This document shows, piece after piece, positions 28,989 to 37,442 of a stretch of DNA of 64,000 bases. Origin of the DNA: Parasporobacterium paucivorans DSM 15970 (GTDB lineage: Bacteria; Bacillota; Clostridia; Lachnospirales; Lachnospiraceae). The notes beneath the pieces were generated by a model. That model worked only from the letters and a program-made list of their open reading frames with translations. It was not told the DNA's origin and ran no database searches. Every line of letters begins with the position of its first letter. The stretch's first letter is position 1. The translations under genes and the position numbers were made by a program. The stretch spans positions 28,412-92,411 of the forward strand of contig NZ_FQYT01000011.1 in the NCBI RefSeq assembly GCF_900141895.1, in the 5' to 3' direction.

Positions 28989-29681
28989 CTACTCATGCCT
29001 TGGATCAATGATTCTCACGGCATCCGCGACTCTTCCGTATTCGCCTTTTGCCTTTTCCCATGCTGTGTTTGGATCATCACCTTTTTTGATGAAATCCGTC
29101 ATTTTGCCAAGACCGACATACTGATATCCGATTATCTCATCCTCCTCATTCAGTGCAAGGCCGGTGATATATCCTTCCGCCATCTCCAGGTATCGCGGCC
29201 CCTTTTTCAGGGTTCCGTACAATGTCCCCACCTGGGAACGGAGGCCTTTTCCGAGATCTTCAAGCCCTGCTCCGATAGGCAGTCCTCCTTCGGAGAAGGC
29301 CGACTGTGTTCTGCCGTACGCAATCTGTAAAAAGAGCTCTCTCATGGCGGTATTGATTGCATCGCAGACCAAGTCTGTATTCAGGGCCTCAAGCAGAGTC
29401 CTTCCCGGGAGGATCTCAGACGCCATGGCTGCTGAATGGGTCATCCCGGAACATCCCAATGTCTCTATAAGTGCTTCCTGGATAATTCCATCTTTAACAT
29501 TCAAAGTAAGCTTGCACGCTCCCTGCTGTGGCGCGCACCAGCCTACTCCGTGGGTCAATCCGGATACATCACTTATCTCTTTAACTTTAGTCCATTTGCC
29601 TTCCTGAGGAACAGGTGCGGCGCCATGGTTAACGCCCTGGGCAACAGGGCACATCATCTCAATTTCATGTGAATAAATCAT
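28989..29681 (-). CDS. NifU/IscU-like Fe-S scaffold-family protein
   Basis: 230-aa protein with an IscU-like core: GWCAPQQGACKLTLNVKDG, then TLGCSGMTHSAAMAS, the region around the scaffold cysteines. A third cysteine lies in LVCDAIN. It has extra N-terminal (CPVAQGVNHG) and C-terminal segments that ordinary IscU lacks. In this family the core binds or hands over Fe-S clusters; whether this one still does is unproven. Two ATG codons are adjacent (29684 and 29681); the second has better spacing to AAAGGGG. It precedes the GGGtGRT gene, suggesting that the products work together. No nifS/iscS is nearby. Confidence 0.8.
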   Translation of the reverse strand: MIYSHEIEMMCPVAQGVNHGAAPVPQEGKWTKVKEISDVSGLTHGVGWCAPQQGACKLTLNVKDGIIQEALIETLGCSGMTHSAAMASEILPGRTLLEALNTDLVCDAINTAMRELFLQIAYGRTQSAFSEGGLPIGAGLEDLGKGLRSQVGTLYGTLKKGPRYLEMAEGYITGLALNEEDEIIGYQYVGLGKMTDFIKKGDDPNTAWEKAKGEYGRVADAVRIIDPRHE

Positions 29682-29808
29682 CATTATTCCCCTTTCAAAA
29701 ATCCAAAACATAGATGTTGTTATTTTCTCACATTTTTTTCCATTCGTCCATACCCTACTTAAAAAACGTTAATACTCCTTCCCGGTGCCGGATATCTCCC
29801 CCCGAAGG

Positions 29809-29838
29809 TGGACAACTTCACCGACAGGGTGTTATAAT
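29809..29838 (+). promoter_or_regulatory. dut promoter
   Basis: TGGACA and TATAAT with an 18-bp spacer, about 32 bp upstream of the dut ATG. Confidence 0.6.
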
Positions 29839-29869
29839 CAGTAGAACAAACTTCCAAGGAGATGATTTT

Positions 29870-30304
29870 ATGAAAGATATAAAAATTCGCTATTTCAATG
29901 ACCAGATTGAACGGCTTCGTTATATTGATGGAAAATCAGACTGGATCGACCTGCGCTGCGCTGAAACGATTGAGCTGAAAGCCGGTGATTTCAAGCTTAT
30001 TCCTCTGGGCGTCGCCATCGCCCTTCCGGATGGATACGAGGCACATATCGTACCCAGAAGCTCTACTTTCAAGAACTTCGGCATCCTCCAGACAAATTCA
30101 ATGGGGGTGGTCGACGCTTCCTACTGCGGAACCAATGACCAGTGGATGATGCCTGCATACGCCATAAGGGATACCCGCGTCGAATTAAACGACCGGATCT
30201 GCCAGTTCCGCATTGCGAAAAATCAGCCTCGGATAAATTTTATGGAATGCGATTCCCTGACAGATGCAGACAGGGGCGGTTTTGGATCGACCGGCATAAA
30301 ATAA
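29870..30304 (+). CDS. dut: dUTP diphosphatase
   Basis: Trimeric dUTPase that removes dUTP and supplies dUMP. 144 aa with the five family motifs: I around WIDLRCAE, II PRSSTFKNFGI, III YCGTNDQWM with the nucleophilic-water Asp replaced in the usual DxxY position by N-D, IV around RICQFRIAK, and V RGGFGSTGIK at the C-terminus. AAGGAGATGA precedes the ATG at 29870; the 52 codons upstream in frame overlap the promoter and were rejected. Divergent from the NifU-like operon. Confidence 0.92.
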   Translation: MKDIKIRYFNDQIERLRYIDGKSDWIDLRCAETIELKAGDFKLIPLGVAIALPDGYEAHIVPRSSTFKNFGILQTNSMGVVDASYCGTNDQWMMPAYAIRDTRVELNDRICQFRIAKNQPRINFMECDSLTDADRGGFGSTGIK

Positions 30305-30330
30305 GACCCAGCCGCCGTAGAAAATAGTGG

Positions 30331-30359
30331 TTGACATTATCCGTTTTATCTTATACACT
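30331..30359 (+). promoter_or_regulatory. rpsT promoter
   Basis: TTGACA and TACACT with a 17-bp spacer, giving a leader of about 115 nt before rpsT. Confidence 0.75.
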
Positions 30360-30369
30360 AAGTTAGTGT

Positions 30370-30445
30370 TTTTACATTGGACACGTCCGCGTCCGGAAAA
30401 TGTAAACCTATTAGAGATAACATTAATCTCTCTCATTAATGTTAT
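30370..30445 (+). promoter_or_regulatory. structured 5' leader of rpsT
   Basis: Between promoter and ribosome-binding site there are two hairpins. One pairs TTTACATT (from 30371) with AATGTAAA (ending 30406) around an inner GGAC/GTCC stem. The second is a perfect 11-bp stem, ATAACATTAAT (30417-30427) with its complement at 30435-30445, around CTCTCTC. It is followed by a run of A, so it is not a plus-strand terminator. Autogenous control by S20 is a possibility. Confidence 0.5.
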
Positions 30446-30479
30446 AAAAAAAAGAGAACATATTTTGGAGGTGTACAAA

Positions 30480-30743
30480 ATGGCTAATATTAAATCAGCT
30501 AAAAAAAGAATCCTGGTAACTGAAGTAAAAGCTGCCAGAAACAAAGCGATCAAATCTAAGGTTAAGACTGCTGTTAAAAAAGTAGACGCAGCCGTTGCCG
30601 CAAGCGATAAGGAAGCTGCTGTTGCCGCTTTAAAAGCAGCTACCATTGAACTGGGTAAAGCTACATCAAAAGGCGTTTACCACGCAAATACAACATCAAG
30701 AAAAGTATCACGTTTAGCAGCAGCAGTAAATAAATTAGACTAA
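30480..30743 (+). CDS. rpsT: 30S ribosomal protein S20
   Basis: 87-aa, very basic alpha-helical protein that binds 16S rRNA in the 30S subunit. Starts MANIKSAKKRILVTEVKAA and ends KVSRLAAAVNKLD, typical of S20; the middle is unusually alanine- and valine-rich. A strong GGAGGTGTACAAA ribosome-binding site precedes the ATG at 30480. It has its own promoter, a structured leader and a terminator. Convergent with holA, its common neighbour in clostridia. Confidence 0.95.
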   Translation: MANIKSAKKRILVTEVKAARNKAIKSKVKTAVKKVDAAVAASDKEAAVAALKAATIELGKATSKGVYHANTTSRKVSRLAAAVNKLD

Positions 30744-30750
30744 TTAAAGC

Positions 30751-30786
30751 AAAAAGCAGTTTTCCGAAAGGAAAGCTGCTTTTTTA
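30751..30786. terminator. bidirectional terminator between rpsT and holA
   Basis: Stem AAAAAGCAG with complement CTGCTTTTT and inner TCC/GGA pairing; T runs on both strands. Confidence 0.85.
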
Positions 30787-30787
30787 T

Positions 30788-31762
30788 TTAGCAATATTCA
30801 GAAAAAAACATTTCTATGGCTATCCTGTCGCTTGTGCGGCCTGTCTTTATAAGCTCCTCCGCTCCCAGCAGTTCTTCCAGCGCTTTTTGCAGGTTTTCGT
30901 AGGCGAAATTATCCGCCTGGCTCATGGTCTTGGCTGCAATAAAAGGCGGAAGTTTCATCTTCTCAGCTATCAGACTCTTTCCATGTCCTTTTCTTAAAAG
31001 GTCTTTGACCTGCAGAAGTATATTGAACTGCCGTTCCATCATGAATAATATCTTCAAGGGCGGTTCCTTGACTGCCATCAGATCCTGGTAATGCGCAAAG
31101 AGCTTCTTCTTATCCTTCCTTCCCATGGCGTCCACCATCTCAAAGATTTTTCCTGTTATTTCCGCTGTACATATGGAACGCACATCTTCTTGTGCGATGA
31201 TATCTTTATGCAGAGTATAGCAAAGAAGCTTCTCCAATTCCCGGCTTATATTTTCCATGGAAGAACCCGTATAGCTCAGAAACAGCTGCATCGTATCATA
31301 TGTGATTTTCTTGTTTTCCCCGGAAATAATCCCCAATGCCCATTCAGATAATGCTTTTTCAGTCTGTATGCCCATTTCACATGGGTATCCTTTGTCTTTG
31401 ATTTTTTTGTACATCCGGCCACGTTTGTCTGCTTCTTCTTCCACAAAAATGAAACATGTGGTTTCCGGCAATGTATCCAGGAAACGCAGCATCTCTTCAT
31501 CCGGTTTTTTGAAAAGCCCGCTGTTTTCCAGCACAATCAGTCTTCGTTCCGAAAAAAAAGGCAGCGTTTGGGCAATATCAATAATCTCCCGCAGATTCAT
31601 CTTCTCCCCGGCGAAACGGCTGTAATTCATAGTATCCTTGCTGCCGATTATCGCGTCCGTCAGTTTATCACGGTATTTTTTTTTCAAATAGTCTTCGGGA
31701 CCATACAGAAGGTACATGTTGGCAAATTCTTTGTTTTTTATATGCTGATTCAATATTTTCAT
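30788..31762 (-). CDS. holA: DNA polymerase III delta subunit
   Basis: Clamp-loader subunit that opens the beta clamp. 324 aa with the N-terminal YLLYGPEDYLKKKYRDKL, FSERRLIVLENSG, and the C-terminal domain with KEPPLKILFMMERQFNILLQVKDLLRKG. The ATG at 31762 is chosen; a GTG three codons earlier is an alternative, and GGCGGTGG serves as the ribosome-binding site for either. It follows comEC by 66 bp in the same direction, the standard comEC-holA-rpsT arrangement of Firmicutes. Confidence 0.92.
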   Translation of the reverse strand: MKILNQHIKNKEFANMYLLYGPEDYLKKKYRDKLTDAIIGSKDTMNYSRFAGEKMNLREIIDIAQTLPFFSERRLIVLENSGLFKKPDEEMLRFLDTLPETTCFIFVEEEADKRGRMYKKIKDKGYPCEMGIQTEKALSEWALGIISGENKKITYDTMQLFLSYTGSSMENISRELEKLLCYTLHKDIIAQEDVRSICTAEITGKIFEMVDAMGRKDKKKLFAHYQDLMAVKEPPLKILFMMERQFNILLQVKDLLRKGHGKSLIAEKMKLPPFIAAKTMSQADNFAYENLQKALEELLGAEELIKTGRTSDRIAIEMFFSEYC

Positions 31763-31828
31763 TTTTTCCACCGCCTGCCCATGATTACGTAGTATATCAT
31801 CTTTCTTTTTATTTTACCATCCATCGTT

Positions 31829-34168
31829 TTATTCCAGATATGTATCAATTTCATAGTTCTTCCCATCGCTCCGGATAACAATCGCCCCTTTTTCGGCGGT
31901 GGTGAAGGATTTTATTCCATTGTTCGACAGACGTTCCATCGTGAGAGGGTGCGGATGCCCATACACATTATCCACTCCGCATGAAATCAGGGCAAATTCC
32001 GGAGATACTTCCTTTAAAAATTCTTCCGTCGTGGATTCGGTAGAACCATGATGGGCAACCTTAAGTATGTCACAATCCGTAAGCAGCCCCGAATCAATGA
32101 GGGCTTTCTCACCGTCTTCCCCTATGTCGCCGGTAAAAAGCATCTGAAAATTTCCATACTCCAGCTCCAGTACAAGGGAAGTCTCATTCTTATCATCGGT
32201 CGGAAAATCCGTCGCCGGATGCAGACAACGGATAGCCACCCTGTCATCTGAAAGAGTCGTTCCCACATCAAAAAATCGGGTGGAAATACCGAGGAGTCTG
32301 GCTTTTTCCACAAATTTCCGGCAGTCTTCCTCTCCGGAAATGACCCGGGGGAATATGAAACACTCTGTTTTCAATCCGAATCCATCATAATCGCTGAATA
32401 TCTCGGTCAAAATACTGGTATGGTCCTCGTCCAGATGGGTGACAATGAAGTAATCGATCCGGCTTATGCCCAACGACTTTAAATATGGGATAAGCCTGTA
32501 TTTTCCTGCACTCCCCACGTCTGTGCTGCCTCCGTCCACGCATATATTTTTGCCCGCCGGCGTTTGGATCAGCAGAGCCTCCCCCTGGCCCACATCCACC
32601 ATGGTAATCTTCAGGCTGTTTTCCGGTCTTCCAGCGAGAAGGACCGCAAGCAGTGCTGCGACCGCCCAAATAAATCCACGTTTCATGAGACGGACCTTTC
32701 TATAATTCTCATCCAGATTTCTTTTATTCACCAGGGCCATAACCAGAACCGCGGCCGCAATCACCAGATAGTACAGGAATATGGACCTGCCGGTCATCTT
32801 CCCGACCGTTATGGTAAAAAATGGCAACCCGAAGAAAAAACGGCATATAAATTCATAAAAGCGCAGAACAAAGCAGCCAGCCCCTATGAGTATGTATCCG
32901 GCCGCCACCACAAAACTCCCCGCTATTGAGGCAAATATTCCGGATAAGAGCATCACTTCCATGAAAGGAATTACAAGGAGGTTGATTATTGGGGAATACA
33001 ACGGAATCTCAAAATATATATTCAGGATAACCGGGCAGGTAAGCACCGTTATCCCCAGGCTGGACTGAAAAGCCTTCAAAATCTTTCTGTCCGTTGAAAA
33101 ATAAGCCTCAATGACAGGAAGCGGAATCCCGATTCCCAGCACGGCCAGAAAAGATAGCTGAAAACCAGTGTGAAAAATATAAAAAGGATTATCTGCCAGT
33201 ATCAGAAACGCTGCCACTGCCGTTGCCAGGACCAGGTCATAAGTACGCCCTGTAACCTCGGCCAGAAGCTTAATGGAAAACATAATCAGAGCGCGCATGA
33301 GAGAAACCGGGCTCCCGGCCATAATGCCAAAAGCCAATACTGCCGCTGCAGAAATGAGGCCGGATGTCGCGAACAGAAATCTTCGCCGAACGAGACTGAA
33401 TATTCCTGAACCGATAATGGACAGGTGAAGGCCCGATATAGATAAGATATGTGCAATTCCCCCTCCTATGTATAGGCTTTTGGTCACCGGATCCAGCCGG
33501 CCCTTTTCCCCAAGAAGAATGGCTCCAAATAGCGCAGCTTCCTTCTCATTGCATATTCTATAAAGGGTCTCATTCAGGGTATTTCTCATTCCGGCCAGAG
33601 CCGCCGCTGCTGGAAACCTTGCTTTTCCGGTGATTACCATGGTCTCGCCCATAAACCTTCCCGCAATCCCCATGGTGTGGTAATAATTCTTCTCGTCGAA
33701 ATTTCCAGGATTGCGGGCATTAGCAAACATCTGGTATGACCCGGTAACAGCTACAGTATCCCCAGGGGATGCACCCATATTTTCGCAACACACTACACTG
33801 ACCGCTTTGCAGCCGATTTCTTCCCTGTCCGTATGTATCCGCACATTTTTCAGTTCATATTGATAACTGCTGTCCTTATTGCTGATTCCGCTGATTTTTC
33901 CATATATTTCTACAGTACCGTTATGTGCAGAAAGCATTTCCTCAAATTTCGCATAATTCTGCTGCATATTCTCCATCAAAAAAAATCCGGATAGAAAAAA
34001 AAGTACACAAAAAGAAGCTGACATAAAAATCCGGAGCCGTCCGGTTCCTGCCACCCTGATTGTAACGGCTGTTAACAGCGGGAATAACCATAGACTGTTC
34101 CACCAGGAAACAGCCCCTATCTCTCCAAGTACAAAAGCCAGAATTATCGCTAATAATGGCCTTCTGAT
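31829..34168 (-). CDS. comEC: ComEC/Rec2 DNA-uptake channel; ATC start inferred
   Basis: Multi-membrane protein for entry of single-stranded DNA during natural transformation. About 779 aa: N-terminal membrane/soluble domain, the Competence domain of many TM helices (about 220-480), and a C-terminal metallo-beta-lactamase domain with VTHLDEDHTS, GDIG and VAHHGS. The first usual start is a GTG at 34054, but the frame is open 38 codons further and encodes the conserved first membrane segment RRPLLAIILAFVLGE. The only site with a proper Shine-Dalgarno sequence (AGGAGGG, 7 bases) is an ATC at 34168. The preceding gene ends in the same frame 12 bp earlier. Either ATC initiates or the start has mutated. 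Confidence 0.85.
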   Translation of the reverse strand: MRRPLLAIILAFVLGEIGAVSWWNSLWLFPLLTAVTIRVAGTGRLRIFMSASFCVLFFLSGFFLMENMQQNYAKFEEMLSAHNGTVEIYGKISGISNKDSSYQYELKNVRIHTDREEIGCKAVSVVCCENMGASPGDTVAVTGSYQMFANARNPGNFDEKNYYHTMGIAGRFMGETMVITGKARFPAAAALAGMRNTLNETLYRICNEKEAALFGAILLGEKGRLDPVTKSLYIGGGIAHILSISGLHLSIIGSGIFSLVRRRFLFATSGLISAAAVLAFGIMAGSPVSLMRALIMFSIKLLAEVTGRTYDLVLATAVAAFLILADNPFYIFHTGFQLSFLAVLGIGIPLPVIEAYFSTDRKILKAFQSSLGITVLTCPVILNIYFEIPLYSPIINLLVIPFMEVMLLSGIFASIAGSFVVAAGYILIGAGCFVLRFYEFICRFFFGLPFFTITVGKMTGRSIFLYYLVIAAAVLVMALVNKRNLDENYRKVRLMKRGFIWAVAALLAVLLAGRPENSLKITMVDVGQGEALLIQTPAGKNICVDGGSTDVGSAGKYRLIPYLKSLGISRIDYFIVTHLDEDHTSILTEIFSDYDGFGLKTECFIFPRVISGEEDCRKFVEKARLLGISTRFFDVGTTLSDDRVAIRCLHPATDFPTDDKNETSLVLELEYGNFQMLFTGDIGEDGEKALIDSGLLTDCDILKVAHHGSTESTTEEFLKEVSPEFALISCGVDNVYGHPHPLTMERLSNNGIKSFTTAEKGAIVIRSDGKNYEIDTYLE

Positions 34169-34180
34169 AAACCGACCCTC

Positions 34181-35107
34181 CTATTCTTCTGCTTTTGTTT
34201 CAACAATGTCCAGATTTCTTACAAAGGACTGATTAAGCGAAATGGATTCATGAAACATAACGTTTTTTTCTCCGTTCACCGTGATTTCTACTTTCGTTAT
34301 ATATCCGGTCTCAGCCAGAGAATTGACAATAGAATAAATCGCCACTTCATCATCAATATTCAGGGATTCTTCATTAAATCCGCTGTTAAAATCCAGGTAA
34401 CATACCCCGTCCCTGGTGGCCACGCTGTTCACAGACACACCGTCCGGAATGGTCCGGTATAGGTTCTCTTCTTCCACATTCTGGGTAAGCTGTCGGATTA
34501 TATACTCCTCCATATTTTCATTTTTGAGGTAGCTTCCAGTCTGATTGTAGGGGATCAGCTTATCTCCTGTTTCATTTGCATAATAAAGAGTAAGAGTTAT
34601 CTTCTGGACGAGATCCAGGTCGTCCCCATAAAGGCTTATAAAATCATTCGCCTGCATGTTTCCCACTGGATTCCTGTCCGCATTCAGAAGCACCTGTCCG
34701 TCCACGTAGATATTAACATAATCAATCCCGGAAATCTGTGTCAGGGTAAGAACGGTTGCCGACCTGCACAGCATCTCCCTTACGCTGCTCATCTTATTAT
34801 AAGCGGCGTCAAAATATACATATGCAGTTTTGTCCTTAATTTCATATTTTGTTACGTTTACATCTTCCGGTTTGGAGGAATTATAGTCTATGCTCCCTGC
34901 GTCCTTGTACATCTCTCCGATGATCTCTCCCATCTGATCGATGGGGGTTTCTGATTTCGGGGTGTATTCCTGGGATGTCAATCCTGTAAAATCTTTGTTG
35001 ACGTAATAAATATTATATGCGCCATTCTCCGCTTCCCCGTCTATACACCCGGAGAGAGCCAGCATGGAAGTTATCAGGAGAACGACTAAACTAATTATTT
35101 TCTTCAT
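34181..35107 (-). CDS. GerMN-domain lipoprotein
   Basis: 308-aa predicted lipoprotein: signal segment MKKIISLVVLLITSM with lipobox LSGC (Cys about 20), then two GerMN-type domains (about 85-165 and 205-295; the second has CYLDFNSGFN and AIYSIVNSLAETGYITKVEI). GerMN occurs in germination protein GerM and in wall-associated lipoproteins. It follows the histidine kinase gene by 13 bp and is followed by comEC 12 bp later, so it belongs to the same operon; an extracytoplasmic accessory to the kinase, as in LpqB-type pairs, is plausible (inference). The ATG at 35107 is preceded by GGTGG; an ATG four codons earlier has none. Confidence 0.85.
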   Translation of the reverse strand: MKKIISLVVLLITSMLALSGCIDGEAENGAYNIYYVNKDFTGLTSQEYTPKSETPIDQMGEIIGEMYKDAGSIDYNSSKPEDVNVTKYEIKDKTAYVYFDAAYNKMSSVREMLCRSATVLTLTQISGIDYVNIYVDGQVLLNADRNPVGNMQANDFISLYGDDLDLVQKITLTLYYANETGDKLIPYNQTGSYLKNENMEEYIIRQLTQNVEEENLYRTIPDGVSVNSVATRDGVCYLDFNSGFNEESLNIDDEVAIYSIVNSLAETGYITKVEITVNGEKNVMFHESISLNQSFVRNLDIVETKAEE

Positions 35108-35120
35108 TTTTACCACCATC

Positions 35121-36569
35121 TTAGGAAATATAATTCAGGGGGATTCGTATTGTGAAGGTAGTTCCTTCCCCTTCCTTACTGTACAGCTTAATTGCTCCCT
35201 TATGCATCTGGATAACACTTTTCGTGATGGAGAGGCCGAGGCCTGTGCCGCCGGTTTCTCTGGAACGGGTCTTGTCCACACGGTAAAACCTCTCGAATAC
35301 CCTCTCCTGTTCCTCCTCTGGAATACCTATTCCGGAATCCGCAACTTTCACATAGAAATACTTATGGTCCGCATTCAGGGAAATATGCACCCAACCGTCC
35401 AGGACATTGTATTTGATGGCATTTTCCACCAGATTGGAAATGGCCAGGGTCAGCTTGGTTTCGTCTACCTCCGCAATTACAGGCCGGAAACTTTCAAATA
35501 CAAGCTCAATATTTTTGCCTATAGCCAGAGGACGAAGACGTTTCAGGATAATCTCAATAAAATCATTGATATTCACCTTTTCAACATTCAGTTCGGACTT
35601 TGTTTTATCCATTTTGACAAGTGTGAGCAAATCATTGATAATCTTGCTCTCCCTGTTTATTTCATCCACGATGTCTGCCAGAAATTCCCTGTACAGCTCC
35701 TGCGGAACATCTTCCTGCATGAGCAGCGAATCCGCCAGTACCTTTACAGATGTGATGGGTGTCTTCAGCTCATGGGAGACATTCGATACAAACTCCTGCC
35801 TGGATTCCTCCAGTTTATTGATTTTATCCATCATGTGGTTGAAAGCATCAGATATTCTTTTTGTTTCCGTATAATCATCAATGGAAAGCTCCTTGTCAAA
35901 AAATCCGTTGGAAATCATGTCTATGGTATTTTCAACTTTTTTGAAAGGCCTTACCATGCGGAAAGAGATATAGATTCCGTAGCTTAACACAACGATTATC
36001 AGCACACTCTGCAGCACTCGGGAAACATCCTGCAGTCTGCTGATTGCAGCCCTGATATCGGCAGTCGAATAGGTCAGGACCATGACGCCGTCATTGATGG
36101 TTTTGTCATTTCCGTCATCAAGCCCTATGGTGAATTCGATAATGTCTCCGTCTTCATAATAGACGGAAGAATCCGTGCCATCGAAACACTTGAGGACATT
36201 TGATGAAACCACCAGCTTATTATCATATACATTATAGGTATCATAGACCACCCGGAAGTTCCTGTCCACGAGAATGATTCTTTGATCGAACAGACTGAAA
36301 ATCTGATTGAATTCAATATTCGCCCGGCCAGTGGCCTTGTCTGACAGATAATTTTCACTATTCAGGAAATTCTTCAGTATTTTGGACTGATTCGTAAGCT
36401 GGGCCATTCTCTGTTCAATCATCGTTCTTTCATAATACCGCACCAGAACGATATCAAACAGAAGCACTGGTATGATTCCGATAAGCAGGATATAGATCAG
36501 TATTCTGATCCTTAAACTTCGAATATATTTGTTTTTGAGTATCTTTATTAGTTTCTCTTTCAGAATCAC
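35121..36569 (-). CDS. sensor histidine kinase (HAMP-HisKA-HATPase)
   Basis: 482-aa membrane sensor kinase resembling the PhoR/WalK group. TM1 about 21-45, extracellular domain about 46-185, TM2 about 188-206, HAMP to about 260, phospho-acceptor His about 266 in NVSHELKTPIT, then N box LVENAIKYN, DSGIGIPEEE and GTGLGLSI. Starts at a GTG (36569) with AAAGGTGA ahead; another GTG three codons earlier overlaps that site. Its evident partner, the response regulator at 37443-38132, is separated from it by an oppositely oriented DUF554 gene. Confidence 0.9.
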   Translation of the reverse strand: MILKEKLIKILKNKYIRSLRIRILIYILLIGIIPVLLFDIVLVRYYERTMIEQRMAQLTNQSKILKNFLNSENYLSDKATGRANIEFNQIFSLFDQRIILVDRNFRVVYDTYNVYDNKLVVSSNVLKCFDGTDSSVYYEDGDIIEFTIGLDDGNDKTINDGVMVLTYSTADIRAAISRLQDVSRVLQSVLIIVVLSYGIYISFRMVRPFKKVENTIDMISNGFFDKELSIDDYTETKRISDAFNHMMDKINKLEESRQEFVSNVSHELKTPITSVKVLADSLLMQEDVPQELYREFLADIVDEINRESKIINDLLTLVKMDKTKSELNVEKVNINDFIEIILKRLRPLAIGKNIELVFESFRPVIAEVDETKLTLAISNLVENAIKYNVLDGWVHISLNADHKYFYVKVADSGIGIPEEEQERVFERFYRVDKTRSRETGGTGLGLSITKSVIQMHKGAIKLYSKEGEGTTFTIRIPLNYIS

Positions 36570-36710
36570 TTTATTCACCTTTCAGAACGTCCCATGGAAA
36601 TCGTGAATAGATTATAGCATGCATTTTTTTGATTTACAATGGTGCTTTTTGGGCCTTTCTATGCTATAGTACATGTTATTATAAGAATATAAACGTAAGG
36701 AGATACAGGC

Positions 36711-37436
36711 ATGCCCGGATTAGGTACAATCGTAAATGCCCTGGCAATAATTATAGGGGCAACCATCGGTTTTTTCGCAAAAGGAAAAATCTCATCACGC
36801 TTCCAAAAGACAATCATGCAGGTTATCGGTCTCTCGACCATGTTCATCGGAGTCAACGGAGTCGTATCCCAGATGCTCACATTTGACGGCAAGGCATTTT
36901 CAACACAATATACCATGAACATGATTCTCTTTCTGGTAATCGGATCCATCATAGGGGAAGCCATTGATATAGAAGAAAAACTGGATTCGTTCGGAGAATG
37001 GTGCAAAAGGAAATTCAATGTAAAGAACGATGGGGAAGGATTCTTCGTGGAAGGATTCATCAGCAGTTCCCTGCTTTTCTGCATTGGAGCCATGGCAATA
37101 ATCGGCTCCCTGGAAGATGGCATCAACCACAATCATACAATCCTATTCACAAAATCTCTGATGGATGGAATCTCTGCCCTTATTTTTGCCGCTTCCTTTG
37201 GCATCGGGGTGTATTTTTCCGTCGTCCCTCTTGTAATCTATCAGGGACTTCTGACCCTTCTGGCAAGCGTCGTAAGCCCCTTCCTTACCGACTCCGTCAT
37301 AGGGCAGATGTCGCTGGTAGGCTCCGTGCTGATTTTTGCTTTGGGCATCAACCTGATTTTCGGAAAAAAAGTAAAGGTAGGGAACATGCTTCCTGCTATT
37401 TTCCTACCCTTACTTTATGGTCTCCTGCCGTTCTGA
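36711..37436 (+). CDS. DUF554 family membrane protein
   Basis: 241-aa membrane protein with about seven hydrophobic segments, starting MPGLGTIVNALAIIIGATIG and ending with LGINLIFGKKVKVGNMLPA, typical of DUF554 (YdfK/YqgA-like). Function is unknown in the family; a transport role is often suggested. AAGGAG lies 8 bases upstream of the ATG. It is the only plus-strand gene in a 9-kb minus-strand block and lies between a response regulator and its kinase, ending 6 bp from the regulator stop, so it looks inserted or inverted. Confidence 0.85.
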   Translation: MPGLGTIVNALAIIIGATIGFFAKGKISSRFQKTIMQVIGLSTMFIGVNGVVSQMLTFDGKAFSTQYTMNMILFLVIGSIIGEAIDIEEKLDSFGEWCKRKFNVKNDGEGFFVEGFISSSLLFCIGAMAIIGSLEDGINHNHTILFTKSLMDGISALIFAASFGIGVYFSVVPLVIYQGLLTLLASVVSPFLTDSVIGQMSLVGSVLIFALGINLIFGKKVKVGNMLPAIFLPLLYGLLPF

Positions 37437-37442
37437 TGTTTT

